Shown here piece by piece: positions 43,386-52,761 of a stretch of 64,000 nucleotides of DNA (position 1 is the stretch's first letter; each line of letters begins with the position of its first letter). The stretch is from Algimonas ampicilliniresistens (lineage in GTDB: Bacteria > Pseudomonadota > Alphaproteobacteria > Caulobacterales > Maricaulaceae). The stretch covers positions 1,116,001 through 1,180,000 of the forward strand of contig NZ_BSNK01000001.1 in the NCBI RefSeq assembly GCF_030159955.1. The letters run 5' to 3'. The translations under genes and the position numbers were made by a program. The notes beneath the pieces are model-generated. The model was given only the letters and a program-made list of their open reading frames with translations, ran no database searches and was not told the DNA's origin.

Positions 43386-44028
43386 TCCGATCCAGTTCCT
43401 TTGCTCGCGCGATGAACACTTTAATCAAAGCGGCGTCTTTTATGCCGGGGGAAGTTTCGACGCCAGATGCGACATCCACAATCGGGGCGTTTGTGTGTCT
43501 AATCGCCTGCGCCACATTGTCCGGGGTCAGTCCGCCAGCCAACGCCCATTGTTTTGGCAGCGCTGCGCCTGTCAGAATCGACCAGTCAAAGCGAAGCCCA
43601 TGTCCGCCGCGCGGCGCATCTTTCGGCGCACCCTTGGGCGGTTTGGCGTCAAATAGGATCAAGTCTGCGGCGCCGCTATAATCTGTTGCCAGTGCGACCT
43701 CATCGCGGCTGTCGACGGGGACCGCTTTAATGACGGACAATCCGGTGCGCGCAATTTCGGCAACCCGCGCCAAGGTCTCGAAACCATGAAGCTGGATATG
43801 AGAAAATCCGGCGGCCTTAATATCGGCCACGAGCTGATCCGATGGATCGCCTGTCACGGCGACAGTATTCACCTTGACGTCTTTGATCAGAGCAGCGGCC
43901 TGCGCGACCGATAAACGGCGCGCACTTTTGACCTCAACGATAAAGCCGAGAAAGTCCGCGCCAGCTGCCTGAGCGGTCTCAACGTCTTCAGCGCGGGTTA
44001 GCCCGCAGATTTTGACCTGTGTTGGCAT
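43378..44028 (-). CDS. trpF: Phosphoribosylanthranilate isomerase
   Basis: 216 residues, TIM barrel. Catalytic cysteine in [12 protein letters not shown] and aspartate in [10 protein letters not shown]-terminal phosphate-binding segment [14 protein letters not shown]. Performs the Amadori rearrangement in tryptophan synthesis. First of trpFBA here; trpD and trpC are not in the window. A 33-nt gap separates it from the cysteine synthase gene upstream on the same strand. Confidence 0.95.
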   Translation of the reverse strand: MPTQVKICGLTRAEDVETAQAAGADFLGFIVEVKSARRLSVAQAAALIKDVKVNTVAVTGDPSDQLVADIKAAGFSHIQLHGFETLARVAEIARTGLSVIKAVPVDSRDEVALATDYSGAADLILFDAKPPKGAPKDAPRGGHGLRFDWSILTGAALPKQWALAGGLTPDNVAQAIRHTNAPIVDVASGVETSPGIKDAALIKVFIARAKELDRNG

Positions 44029-44061
44029 TGCGAGCGCCCATAGACACGCGCGCCATTGATG

Positions 44062-45111
44062 TCATCCCACCACGTCGAAACCGTGCAGTTCGATGTCTGG
44101 TGAGAGATAGCCGTCGCGGACCTGTTCGACTTTTGTCAGATCGGTCGAGAGATATTTCTTTGAGTCGTCACAGAAGACCGTGACGATATCGCCGCCTTGC
44201 GCGCCGGCTTTCACCGCACCGATCAAGTTTGCGCCAGAGCTAATGCCGACACCAAGCCCAAGTTCCGCCGACAGGCGCTGCGCCATGATGATGCCGTCTC
44301 CGTCATTGACCGAGACGACACTGTCGAGGCTTTGCAGACAGAGAATGTCTGGGATGAAATCATCAGACACGCCTTGAATGCGGTGCTTGCCAACTTTGTA
44401 GCCCGTCGAGAGTGTCGGGCTTTCCATCGGCTCCAGCGGATGAATGCGGATTGATGGATCGAATTTACGCAGCGCTTTGCCGACCCCCATCACTGTACCG
44501 CCTGTCCCGACCCCTGCCACAAAGGCTGACGCTTGAGCGCCCGCTTTGTCGAGCTGTGCCAAAATTTCAGGTCCGGTGGTGCGGCAATGTGCGTTGCAAT
44601 TATCCTCATTCTCAAACTGCCGCGGTAGAAACACGTCATTGCGCGACCGGGCCAACTCTTGTGTCAGCGCGATACTTCCGAGAAATCCGCCCTCCGCATG
44701 ACTGACGAGCCTTACATCCGCGCCGTAGCTTTTCATCAACTCGACCCGCTCAACGCTCATCCAGTCCGGCATGTAGATCACAACCGGATGGCCGAGCGCG
44801 CGTCCGAGCGCTGAAATCGCAATGCCCGCATTGCCGCTCGTCGCTTCCGTGATTGTGTCGCCCGGACGCAGCGCGCCTGTCTCATAAGCCTTGCGCAGAA
44901 CCTCCAGCGCCATACGGTCTTTGATCGAGCCGGACAGATTATAATATTCCAGTTTCGCGAAAATGCGCCGCTGCTCGCCTTTATAAGAGAGATCAATCGC
45001 GATCATCGGCGTGTTCCCAATCAGCTTTTCTAGACAGCGAAAGGGCGTCGGCTCCAGATAGGTGGCGGCACTAAACGTGTCAGGATCGCGGATCAGGGTC
45101 ATATCAGTCAT
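44062..45111 (-). CDS. PLP-dependent cysteine synthase-family protein
   Basis: 349 residues, fold type II. PLP lysine in NLSGSIKDRMALEV, SGNAGIAIS, and the cofactor phosphate loop GVGTGGTVMGVGK are present, with the C-terminal ISSGANLIG. It is closer in layout to the CysK/CBS-like group with a roughly 30-residue N-terminal extension than to short CysK, so O-acetylserine sulfhydrylase or cystathionine beta-synthase-type chemistry are both possible. Start choice among 45120, 45111 and 45102 is uncertain; GGGGG lies just upstream of 45111. It is divergent from an Lrp/AsnC regulator that may control it. Confidence 0.88.
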   Translation of the reverse strand: MTDMTLIRDPDTFSAATYLEPTPFRCLEKLIGNTPMIAIDLSYKGEQRRIFAKLEYYNLSGSIKDRMALEVLRKAYETGALRPGDTITEATSGNAGIAISALGRALGHPVVIYMPDWMSVERVELMKSYGADVRLVSHAEGGFLGSIALTQELARSRNDVFLPRQFENEDNCNAHCRTTGPEILAQLDKAGAQASAFVAGVGTGGTVMGVGKALRKFDPSIRIHPLEPMESPTLSTGYKVGKHRIQGVSDDFIPDILCLQSLDSVVSVNDGDGIIMAQRLSAELGLGVGISSGANLIGAVKAGAQGGDIVTVFCDDSKKYLSTDLTKVEQVRDGYLSPDIELHGFDVVG

Positions 45112-45202
45112 GGCCCCCATCTATCCGCTCAGCTATGTCTAATTCTTCGCAGTCCTTTTATTCATTCTTCCAATATGTGAGAAATTATCCTACATAAGCA
45201 CG

Positions 45203-45664
45203 ATGTCATCAAAACTAGACCCCACAGACCGTGCAATCCTGTCAGCTTTGCAAAGCGACGCATCGCAATCGCTCGACTCAATTGCCGAGGGGTTGAATGT
45301 GTCCCTCAACACTGTGTGGCGGCGCGTCCGCAAGCTTGAGAGTGATGGCGTGATCGAAAAACGCGTGGCGCTGATCGACAATGAGAAGATCGGCTTGCCG
45401 CTGACCGCCTTTGTCCAAGTCCGTACCGATGACCACTCTGCCGACTGGTCCGCGAAATTTGCTGCTGCCGTGGACAATATTCCCGAGATCGTCGAGTTTT
45501 ACCGTTTGGCCGGCGATGTCGACTATATCCTCAAAATGATGATTGCCTCCGTCGCCGATTATGACCGCGTCTATCAGCAGCTGATCGCGCAAGTTCGGAT
45601 CAGCGACGTGTCGGCCAGCTTTGCGATGGAAAAGCTGAAGTTTACGACAGAGCTTCCCTTATAG
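45203..45664 (+). CDS. Lrp/AsnC-family transcriptional regulator
   Basis: 153 residues. N-terminal helix-turn-helix (DSIAEGLNVSLNTVWRRVRKLESDGVIEKR) and C-terminal RAM ligand-binding domain (VEFYRLAGDVDYILKMMIASVADYDRVYQQLI). Divergent from the cysteine synthase gene with about 90 nt between starts, so it probably regulates that gene in response to an amino acid such as cysteine. Its 3' end overlaps the convergent hydrolase gene by 23 nt. Confidence 0.93.
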   Translation: MSSKLDPTDRAILSALQSDASQSLDSIAEGLNVSLNTVWRRVRKLESDGVIEKRVALIDNEKIGLPLTAFVQVRTDDHSADWSAKFAAAVDNIPEIVEFYRLAGDVDYILKMMIASVADYDRVYQQLIAQVRISDVSASFAMEKLKFTTELPL

Positions 45665-46478
45665 TTTGGGCTGCATTTTCCGAATCTGAGTCCATGAAAC
45701 CAAACCCCCAATCCGCCTGATCTTGAACCACACCGTTTTTGAGCAGCGGCGCGACGCGCGGCGTCAGCTCATAAAGCATGTCTTTCGGGTTTAGCACGAC
45801 AATCCGCTGATCCAGCGTCGCCACCCGGTCCGGGAAATAGGCATTATAGTTGAACGCCGCCTTGTGCCCCCACTCATAGGCTTCGCCCGCGCGGAAATTC
45901 TCCGCAAAGCTCGCCGCCAGATCGACCAGCGACACACCCGGCCCGCGATGCTGCACGGCCTTGGCCCAGCCTTCCGAAAACCGCGTCCCGGCTTCGTCCA
46001 GCGGGATTTCCTCGAACATGTCTTTGAACGCGTCGACTTCGGCGTCCGTCAGGACTAGCGCCGAGACCATGACAATTGTGCCGACGTCATCCGGGCGCTG
46101 CCACGCCATTTCGGTCGCGACCTTCGCCCCCGTATGATGACCGAGCAGATCAACCTTATTCCCAGAATCCAACATGCCCAACGCATCCACGGCCGCCCAA
46201 GCCGAGCGCGCATAAGTCATGATCGTGGCGTCCGCTTCGGACCCCGGCAGATCGCTCTCGCCATGACCCGGACTATCCACCGCGACCACATACCGATCCT
46301 GCGCCAGAAAGGGCATAATCTTTAAAAATTCGCGGCTGCTCTTGGGGCTCTGATGCAGGCAGAGCAGGGGAGGCTTGCCCGTTTTTGGATCGCTCGGCTC
46401 GCCCGCTTCGCGCAAATGCACTTGGCCAAACGGACCATCTACGAAACGACGACGAACATTGATCGATGACTGGCTCAT
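45642..46478 (-). CDS. Alpha/beta hydrolase-fold protein with His at the nucleophile position
   Basis: 278 residues. The fold is clear from LLCLHQSPKSSREF and VVAVDSPGHGESDLP, but the nucleophile elbow reads GHHTG (113-117), with His115 where Ser, Asp or Cys is expected. The usual acid and base are also hard to place near the C-terminus. It is thus either a non-hydrolytic relative or a subfamily with altered chemistry. It follows a hypothetical gene on the same strand by 9 nt, probably as an operon, and overlaps the Lrp gene 3' end. Confidence 0.85.
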   Translation of the reverse strand: MSQSSINVRRRFVDGPFGQVHLREAGEPSDPKTGKPPLLCLHQSPKSSREFLKIMPFLAQDRYVVAVDSPGHGESDLPGSEADATIMTYARSAWAAVDALGMLDSGNKVDLLGHHTGAKVATEMAWQRPDDVGTIVMVSALVLTDAEVDAFKDMFEEIPLDEAGTRFSEGWAKAVQHRGPGVSLVDLAASFAENFRAGEAYEWGHKAAFNYNAYFPDRVATLDQRIVVLNPKDMLYELTPRVAPLLKNGVVQDQADWGFGFMDSDSENAAQTIREALS

Positions 46479-46487
46479 CGGATTTTA

Positions 46488-46850
46488 CTAACGCGCCTTG
46501 CGGGGCCTGCCATGCGTTTGCTCAAGCTCAGCAAGGCTTAACCGCTCCGCCTCTCGCGCAAAGGCGGCTTCAGACGCGTCGAAGCTGACGCTGCCACATT
46601 GGTCGCAGCGCTGATCCTCCGGCACAAGCTCGTCAATCATATTGCGCCAGAGCCGTTGAATTTTAACCAGCAGCACGCCGCGCGACGCGCCCTCTAACCG
46701 ATCTCCCAACCGATAGCCCTGCGCGTTAAACTCGCCCTGTCTCTGCAACGCCGCAATTTCGCCGCGCAGGCGTTTGATCTCCCATTGCAGGGAGATTTCG
46801 GATTCCGTCGGGCCGGGCCGTTTGGATGTATGAGGAGTCTGTCTCGGCAT
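46488..46850 (-). CDS. Hypothetical protein with coiled coil and CxxC
   Basis: 120 residues, not recognised. Residues about 15-42 are predicted by eye to be a coiled coil (EISLQWEIKRLRGEIAALQRQ), followed by a basic/hydrophobic helix (VLLVKIQRLWRNMIDEL) and a single CxxC (RCDQCGS). The start at 46850 has AAAGG 7 nt upstream; the longer frame to 47015 adds an Arg/Ser-rich stretch with no coding look. Co-directional with the atypical hydrolase. Confidence 0.65.
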   Translation of the reverse strand: MPRQTPHTSKRPGPTESEISLQWEIKRLRGEIAALQRQGEFNAQGYRLGDRLEGASRGVLLVKIQRLWRNMIDELVPEDQRCDQCGSVSFDASEAAFAREAERLSLAELEQTHGRPRKAR

Positions 46851-47563
46851 GGCTGGGCCTTTCGGGTTGGGAGAGGACGGGGAGCGTTTTGGAGCGCGCA
46901 GCCGCCCACGTAGCCGACCACGCGACCGGCCATCACGGGTCCGGCAAAACGACTGGCCCCTGAATGAGAGACACGAGCGCGGGCCTGTCCGCTGACGGAC
47001 AGAGAGAATAGACACCGATTTACAACGAGCAGAACCCGCGCCCTGAACCCACCCAGCGTTAAGAGCGATGTCTTCGCGGGGCCCACCATGAGCTCACCCG
47101 GTTAGGCCCAAAGCGGCGAGGGCGGCTTTCGACCATCCTCACATTCGGGCCGGACGGAGACGGGATGCACCGTGCGCTGATCTCGTAAGATCCTCGTCAC
47201 GGCTCAAGCGCGCGTCTCCGCCTGACATCACTCCGCCCACTCAAGACCCGTCCGCGCCACGTAAGCTCGCGAAACGGATCATGCGCAAAGCACAGGATCC
47301 AGGCCCACCGACCGAGGTCTACGTACCCCTCGTGTCTGGGGTGGGAGATAGCACTCTGCCGCACCGCCGGAGAGCGTGGATGAGGTTGTGAGGAAGTGTG
47401 GAGAAACAAACGCGTAATAACGACCATCGCGAGGGCCGAGCGCGCCCACAGCAATGGGGGGCTTTCCAGTCGACCTGTCGGGAGATGGGCCCGTCGATCA
47501 AGTCGGCGGGAGGTTGGATTTTTAGGGTCTAACTCTCATGAAATTAAACTCTCCATGATCTCA
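46851..47563. other. Gene-free, GC-rich region with nested inverted repeats
   Basis: About 710 nt between the hypothetical gene and the outer-membrane lipoprotein terminator. Open frames here are short, overlapping and compositionally odd, and none was accepted. Perfect or near-perfect inverted repeats are frequent: CTGTCCG/CGGACAG (46985-47002), CCCGCG/CGCGGG (47034-47080), GGCCC/GGGCC (about 47106-47152), and a nested set at 47155-47220. I tested by eye for RNase P RNA, tmRNA, SRP RNA and tRNA landmarks and found none. It may encode an unknown structured RNA, or be a decayed segment. Confidence 0.6.
47155..47220. other. Nested hairpin, candidate structured RNA element
   Basis: CGGAGACG (47155-47162) pairs with CGTCTCCG (47213-47220); inside it CCGTG pairs with CACGG, and inside that GATCT-CGTA-AGATC forms a perfect 5-bp hairpin with a 4-nt loop. 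All three stems are concentric, as in a long RNA hairpin with internal loops. Strand and function are unknown. Confidence 0.4.
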
Positions 47564-47592
47564 CAAAAAAAGCGCCCACAAGGGGCGCTTTC
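47564..47592 (-). terminator. Intrinsic terminator of the outer-membrane lipoprotein gene
   Basis: On the minus strand GGGCGC-type stem (GCGCCC at 47572-47577 with GGGCGC at 47583-47588, loop of 5) is followed by seven T residues. It lies about 42 nt after the stop of the gene at 47634-48485. Confidence 0.88.
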
Positions 47593-47633
47593 CTAGTTTA
47601 GGCTCCCACCAAGCCCAAAATTTCGATTGGCCG

Positions 47634-48485
47634 CTAGAAGCGGTAGCGTCCGCGCAGGGTCACGGGGACAGAGTAATTTTCGCTGCCATTGTTCAGATTG
47701 TCGATGAGGGGAATGACCCCGCCCGGGCCGATATCGGTTCTGTCACTGTTGAGCGCGCCGCGATATCGGATGCCCGTTTCCAAGCCCAATGTCGCCTGTT
47801 TGAAGATCGGCGTTTCAATGCCGATCAAGCCAGCCCCGGTGGGAACCCAGCCGCCTTCATACATCTGCACAGTACCGCCATTGAACACACCCGGAGCGGC
47901 GCCCACTTCGCGCGCATTGGTTAGGCTGATGTCGTCGACTTTAGCCGCGCCGACACGGCCTTCAATATAGGGGCGGACGCTGCCGAAGAGCGGGGCCGGG
48001 CTGGGCCGGAAATATTGCCGCAATCCGGCTTCGATCCCGAATGTCTTATAGTCGCTCGCTTGCCCGCGGATTTGGTTTGTCGGTACACCGGTTTGTTGGA
48101 TGATGGCGACGTCTTTGCCTTCGGCGGTCGTGTAGGACCCCATGACCGTAAATTTGCGACTTGGGTTTAGGGTTTTTGACAGGCCGACTTCATAGCGTGT
48201 CCCAGTTTCATAGGCGTCTTTCATCGAGACGGCGGGCAAATCTATGCCTGGAATGGGCGTCACTTCGTCTGGCGTAGTGAAATCGCCGCCGACCATGAAT
48301 TCTTGGCCGATCGCGCCTTCGAGGTTCCACTGGCTAATGACGCCGCGTTGCCCGTGGTGGGACGAGACTGTGCTCGGATAATAGCTGTAATTGGACGCGG
48401 TTGGGGCGCCATATTGCCCGCCGCCGCCGAAGAATGAACAGCCGGAAAGGGCGAGAGCGGCTGTGCCGAGAAGGAGGATGCGCAT
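47634..48485 (-). CDS. Outer-membrane beta-barrel-like lipoprotein
   Basis: 283 residues. Signal peptide with lipobox LALSGC (cysteine 16), a glycine-rich linker (FFGGGGQYGAP), then alternating strand patterns typical of an 8-10-stranded barrel (RYEVGLSKTLNPSRKFTVMGSYT, RPYIEGRVGAAKVDD, LGLETGIRYRG) ending with aromatic-terminal SVPVTLRGRYRF. A C-terminal Phe is the usual BAM signal. Combining lipidation with a barrel is uncommon. Not assigned to a named family. Monocistronic: own terminator downstream and the groEL terminator upstream. Confidence 0.75.
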   Translation of the reverse strand: MRILLLGTAALALSGCSFFGGGGQYGAPTASNYSYYPSTVSSHHGQRGVISQWNLEGAIGQEFMVGGDFTTPDEVTPIPGIDLPAVSMKDAYETGTRYEVGLSKTLNPSRKFTVMGSYTTAEGKDVAIIQQTGVPTNQIRGQASDYKTFGIEAGLRQYFRPSPAPLFGSVRPYIEGRVGAAKVDDISLTNAREVGAAPGVFNGGTVQMYEGGWVPTGAGLIGIETPIFKQATLGLETGIRYRGALNSDRTDIGPGGVIPLIDNLNNGSENYSVPVTLRGRYRF

Positions 48486-48570
48486 GGGGGTCTGCTCGTA
48501 TGGTTGCCGATAAAGCTAAATTAGGTGCAAGTTTCGAGCCAAATGGGGGTCAGGGGCGGATGCGGCCTAC

Positions 48571-48605
48571 GAAAAAGGCCGCCCCCTGAGGAGCGGCCTT
48601 CTTTA
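48571..48605 (-). terminator. Intrinsic terminator downstream of groEL
   Basis: AAGGCCGC (48575-48582) and GCGGCCTT (48593-48600) form a perfect 8-bp stem; read on the minus strand it is followed by TTTTT. It lies about 95 nt past the groEL stop, with a second palindrome between. Confidence 0.85.
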
Positions 48606-48667
48606 GTCTGAGGTTGGATTGGAGCCACTTCGGCGAGGCTAAAGCCCCGCCTTCGCGGTAGCAGCGC

Positions 48668-48690
48668 GAATTGGTCCGTCGGACCAATTC
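48668..48690. repeat. 23-nt inverted repeat just after groEL
   Basis: GAATTGGTCCG, one T, CGGACCAATTC: 11-bp perfect arms, 8 nt beyond the groEL stop codon. There is no T-run, so it is not an ordinary terminator; it could be an mRNA 3'-stabilising hairpin or a copy of a dispersed palindromic repeat. Confidence 0.75.
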
Positions 48691-48697
48691 TCAGATG

Positions 48698-50353
<1,656 letters not shown>

Positions 50354-50389
50354 CTAGATGTTGTTTTTAAGTGAGGGGAGCGGGTCGGT

Positions 50390-50677
50390 TTAACCGATGA
50401 CGCCCATAATGTCGGATTCCTTCATGATCAGCAGGTCTTTGCCGTCAATCTTGACTTCCGTGCCGCCCCATTTGCCAAACAGGACGCGGTCGCCCTTTTT
50501 GACGTCGAGCTTAGCAACACTGCCGTCTTCCTTGCGGATGCCGGGTCCAACTGCGACGACTTTGCCTTCAGATGGCTTTTCAGTGGCTGTATCGGGAATG
50601 ATGATGCCGCCGGCGGTCTTTGTGTCTTCTTTGACACGTTCAACGACTACGCGGTCGTGGAGGGGACGAAACTTCAT
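50390..50677 (-). CDS. groES: Co-chaperonin GroES
   Basis: 95 residues, [34 protein letters not shown] with mobile loop and dome region [33 protein letters not shown]. Caps the GroEL ring. First gene of the operon; a CIRCE element overlaps its upstream region. Confidence 0.99.
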   Translation of the reverse strand: MKFRPLHDRVVVERVKEDTKTAGGIIIPDTATEKPSEGKVVAVGPGIRKEDGSVAKLDVKKGDRVLFGKWGGTEVKIDGKDLLIMKESDIMGVIG

Positions 50678-50711
50678 GCGTCTTCTCTCTATTCGAGGTT
50701 GGTGATGTGAC

Positions 50712-50738
50712 TTGGCACTCCCAGACAGAGAGTGCCAA
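50712..50738. promoter_or_regulatory. CIRCE element (HrcA operator) of groESL
   Basis: TTGGCACTC (50712-50720), nine bases, GAGTGCCAA (50730-50738). This matches CIRCE (TTAGCACTC-N9-GAGTGCTAA) with a symmetrical A-to-G change in both arms. It is 35-61 nt upstream of groES. A candidate promoter just beyond it on the minus strand has TTGCGA and, 17 nt later, TACATG. HrcA repression of groESL is well known in alphaproteobacteria. Confidence 0.93.
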
Positions 50739-50888
50739 CGCAGCGCATGTATGAAGGGTGAGGGATTGTCGCAAGGGTTCCGGTGACGAAACTTTGCAAA
50801 ACTATTGCAAAAGCCGACGGGACCGTTTGAGACTTTCTAATTGCAGCCAGCCAGAGTCGTCACGCGATCCGCTGCCTAACGACTTTCC

Positions 50889-51254
50889 TCAAATTATGTC
50901 TAACCCAGCCACGGTTCGTTCGTTCGTTTCTGCGCCAGTATTGAGCGTTTTGGAAGGCTCCACAAGCATGACTTCCGTGGGGGTTTCTGCAACGGGTTTG
51001 TGTTCGACCCCTTTTGGCACAACTAGAAATTCGCCAGCATTAAGAATGATACTCGGCTGGTCTCTCAATTCCATGCGTAATCGACCCGATACAACGAAGA
51101 ACATTTCATCTTCCTCGGCATGACTATGCCAGATGAACTCATCTTCAAATTTAGCAACTTTGATCAGAGTGTCATTCACCTGCCCACAAATTTTTGGGGT
51201 CCAAGTTTCCTCAAATTGAGAGAACATTTTTCCGAGGTTCTTCTTTGTCAGCAT
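50889..51254 (-). CDS. Small single-domain cupin (second copy of the type)
   Basis: 121 residues, single cupin barrel with WHSHAEEDEMFFVVSG and VVPKGVEHKPVAE, so the His-His-Glu-His metal set is complete. Strongly resembles the suf-operon cupin at 27113-27484 around these motifs. Starts 5 nt after the flavoprotein gene stop, so the two form a unit. Lower GC than the window average. Function unknown. Confidence 0.85.
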   Translation of the reverse strand: MLTKKNLGKMFSQFEETWTPKICGQVNDTLIKVAKFEDEFIWHSHAEEDEMFFVVSGRLRMELRDQPSIILNAGEFLVVPKGVEHKPVAETPTEVMLVEPSKTLNTGAETNERTVAGLDII

Positions 51255-51259
51255 AGCAC

Positions 51260-51781
51260 CTATTCCTTGCGACTTGTGATTTCGATGGGAGTGATCGTTT
51301 TAGTCGGGGAAGACGGCGAAATCGGCCTCACCCCGTAGGAGCGGTAGGCCGCCGCTTTTTTGTCTGCGATGGATTGAGTTGGTTTAAGATAGAAACTGGG
51401 CGCGATGATTGGGTGCGTTTTTTCAACAGATATGAGTATTGCATTTTTTATCGGGAATTCAGGTCCTGCCATTTCGATCAATGTGTGGGCAGTCGCATTG
51501 AAATCTGGATGGTCCGAAGACATTATGGTCGCCGTCCCGATCAGTTTGACGCCTTTCTCTTCGAAAATACTAACCAGGCTAACACAGACGTGGGGTTGGG
51601 TGATTATGTTGGAGACTGAGCGAGGCGAGGCTATATCTGCGATCAATAATCGGTTGCTGCCTTCATAGCGAAATATCTCCTTTGGTGAGACGTTCGGCCT
51701 GCCTGATTCATCGGATGTTGCCAGCCAACACAAGACAGATCGATCAATAAGATCGCGTGTTTCTTTGTTTATAAGGTCCAC
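51260..51781 (-). CDS. Pyridoxamine 5'-phosphate oxidase-like FMN-binding protein
   Basis: 173 residues of the PNPOx-like split-barrel family (LCWLATSDESGRPNVSPKEIFRYEGSN, TQPHVCVSLVSIFEEKGVKLIGTATI). Such small members bind FMN or F420 and reduce or bind diverse substrates; it is not a PdxH orthologue. Start is GTG 51781 with AGGA 7 nt upstream. Precedes the cupin gene and is divergent from the GntR regulator across a 262-nt AT-rich gap. Confidence 0.82.
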   Translation of the reverse strand: MDLINKETRDLIDRSVLCWLATSDESGRPNVSPKEIFRYEGSNRLLIADIASPRSVSNIITQPHVCVSLVSIFEEKGVKLIGTATIMSSDHPDFNATAHTLIEMAGPEFPIKNAILISVEKTHPIIAPSFYLKPTQSIADKKAAAYRSYGVRPISPSSPTKTITPIEITSRKE

Positions 51782-52000
51782 GTTGGTGTCCTTTCAATGC
51801 TTGAAATTTGAAGAGACTGGCCCGGCCTAGAAGGGGACGGTTTTAGTTTTTACGCAGCGAAATGACCATGTGTTGGGTAAAGAGGAGTCATGATCGACCA
51901 TCAGGTCTCAATTTCTAAAATATTCTGCGCGTAAGCCGATAACGGTCCTCCTCACGTTTGTATTTCGTTATGGCGCGTGTAAGTTAAGTCGAACTGATAT

Positions 52001-52018
52001 TTGTATACATGTATACAA
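52001..52018. promoter_or_regulatory. Perfect 18-bp palindrome, candidate GntR operator
   Basis: TTGTATACATGTATACAA reads identically on both strands and lies 26 nt before the GntR start. TTGTATAC-type half sites are typical of FCD-type GntR regulators. It is placed where it could repress the regulator itself and, less clearly, the divergent flavoprotein-cupin unit. Confidence 0.7.
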
Positions 52019-52043
52019 TAGTGTCGTATAGGTCTACTCAGAG

Positions 52044-52661
52044 ATGTCCAGTCACCAAATTGTCGAAACTCTAAGAGAAGAAATTTTGACGGGCCGAATT
52101 AAGGCCGGGCAGAAGCTTCGACAAACAGCGCTAGCTGAGCGGTTTGGTATTAGTCGGATTCCAATTCGTGACGCGATCTCTACTTTGGCAAATGAAAAGC
52201 TTGTTATTGCGAGCCCCAATCAAAGTGCTCGAGTTGTTCACTTGAATGTCGAAGAGCATGCAGAAATATTCGATTTACGGGAAATTCTCGAATGTCACGC
52301 CCTTTCCCACGCCATTCGCTATGTCTCCGATGTGGAACTGACGCATGCACGTCATGTTCACAAACGGACTTGTTTAGAGGCAGGAAAAGAAGGTTGGAGT
52401 GAGGGTGATAGAGATTTTCATATGACACTCTATTCCCCATCAGGTCTTCACAGAACGCAAGCTCTAATTTTTGAACTTAGGCAAGTCTGTCGCGTACAAG
52501 TCGCGAGCTACGATAACTTGCAAGCACAGACAGCACTCTGGATCGAACAGCATGAAGAGATACTTCATCATAGCGATCGACGAGACGCGGCCGCAGCTGT
52601 ACGGGTTTTGAGGGCACATATTTCCGATGCAAAGGGTGCCTTGTTTGGTGCCTCAGAATAG
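52044..52661 (+). CDS. GntR/FadR-family (FCD) transcriptional regulator
   Basis: 205 residues. N-terminal winged helix (GRIKAGQKLRQTALAERFGISRIPIRDAISTLANEKLV) and C-terminal FCD helical domain with metal-ligand residues around DRDFHMTLY and a second His in HEEILHHSDRRD. These regulators respond to carboxylates. No obvious target operon other than the adjacent flavoprotein/cupin pair. AT-rich like its neighbours. A perfect 18-bp palindrome precedes the start. Confidence 0.9.
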   Translation: MSSHQIVETLREEILTGRIKAGQKLRQTALAERFGISRIPIRDAISTLANEKLVIASPNQSARVVHLNVEEHAEIFDLREILECHALSHAIRYVSDVELTHARHVHKRTCLEAGKEGWSEGDRDFHMTLYSPSGLHRTQALIFELRQVCRVQVASYDNLQAQTALWIEQHEEILHHSDRRDAAAAVRVLRAHISDAKGALFGASE

Positions 52662-52761
52662 GTGCCATTGGGTGGATGAAGTCAGCCTTCTCTTACACAA
52701 ACTTTGCAAAGGGAATCATGTCGTCTAGGGCATCTGGAAATAGTTTCTTGAGGTGCCACCA

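Noticed and set aside
47386-47404. DnaA-box-like TGTGGAGAA and neighbouring CGTGGATGA, possible origin
   Set aside because: One and two mismatches to TTATCCACA consensus, no AT-rich unwinding zone, and no origin genes nearby.
47197-47454. 85-codon minus-strand frame in the gene-free region
   Set aside because: No homology by eye, no ribosome site, overlapping frames on both strands of the same size in high-GC sequence.
46851-47563. RNase P RNA, tmRNA, SRP RNA or tRNA in the gene-free region
   Set aside because: Signature sequences (GAGGAAAGTCC, ACAGAA-type P4 strand, T-loop GTTCGAATC, SRP GGAAG core) were not found on either strand.
50789-50800. AAACTTTGCAAA occurring before groES and again at 52699-52710 before the M16 gene
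   Set aside because: 12-mer with a palindromic core, only two copies, different orientations relative to genes; likely chance.
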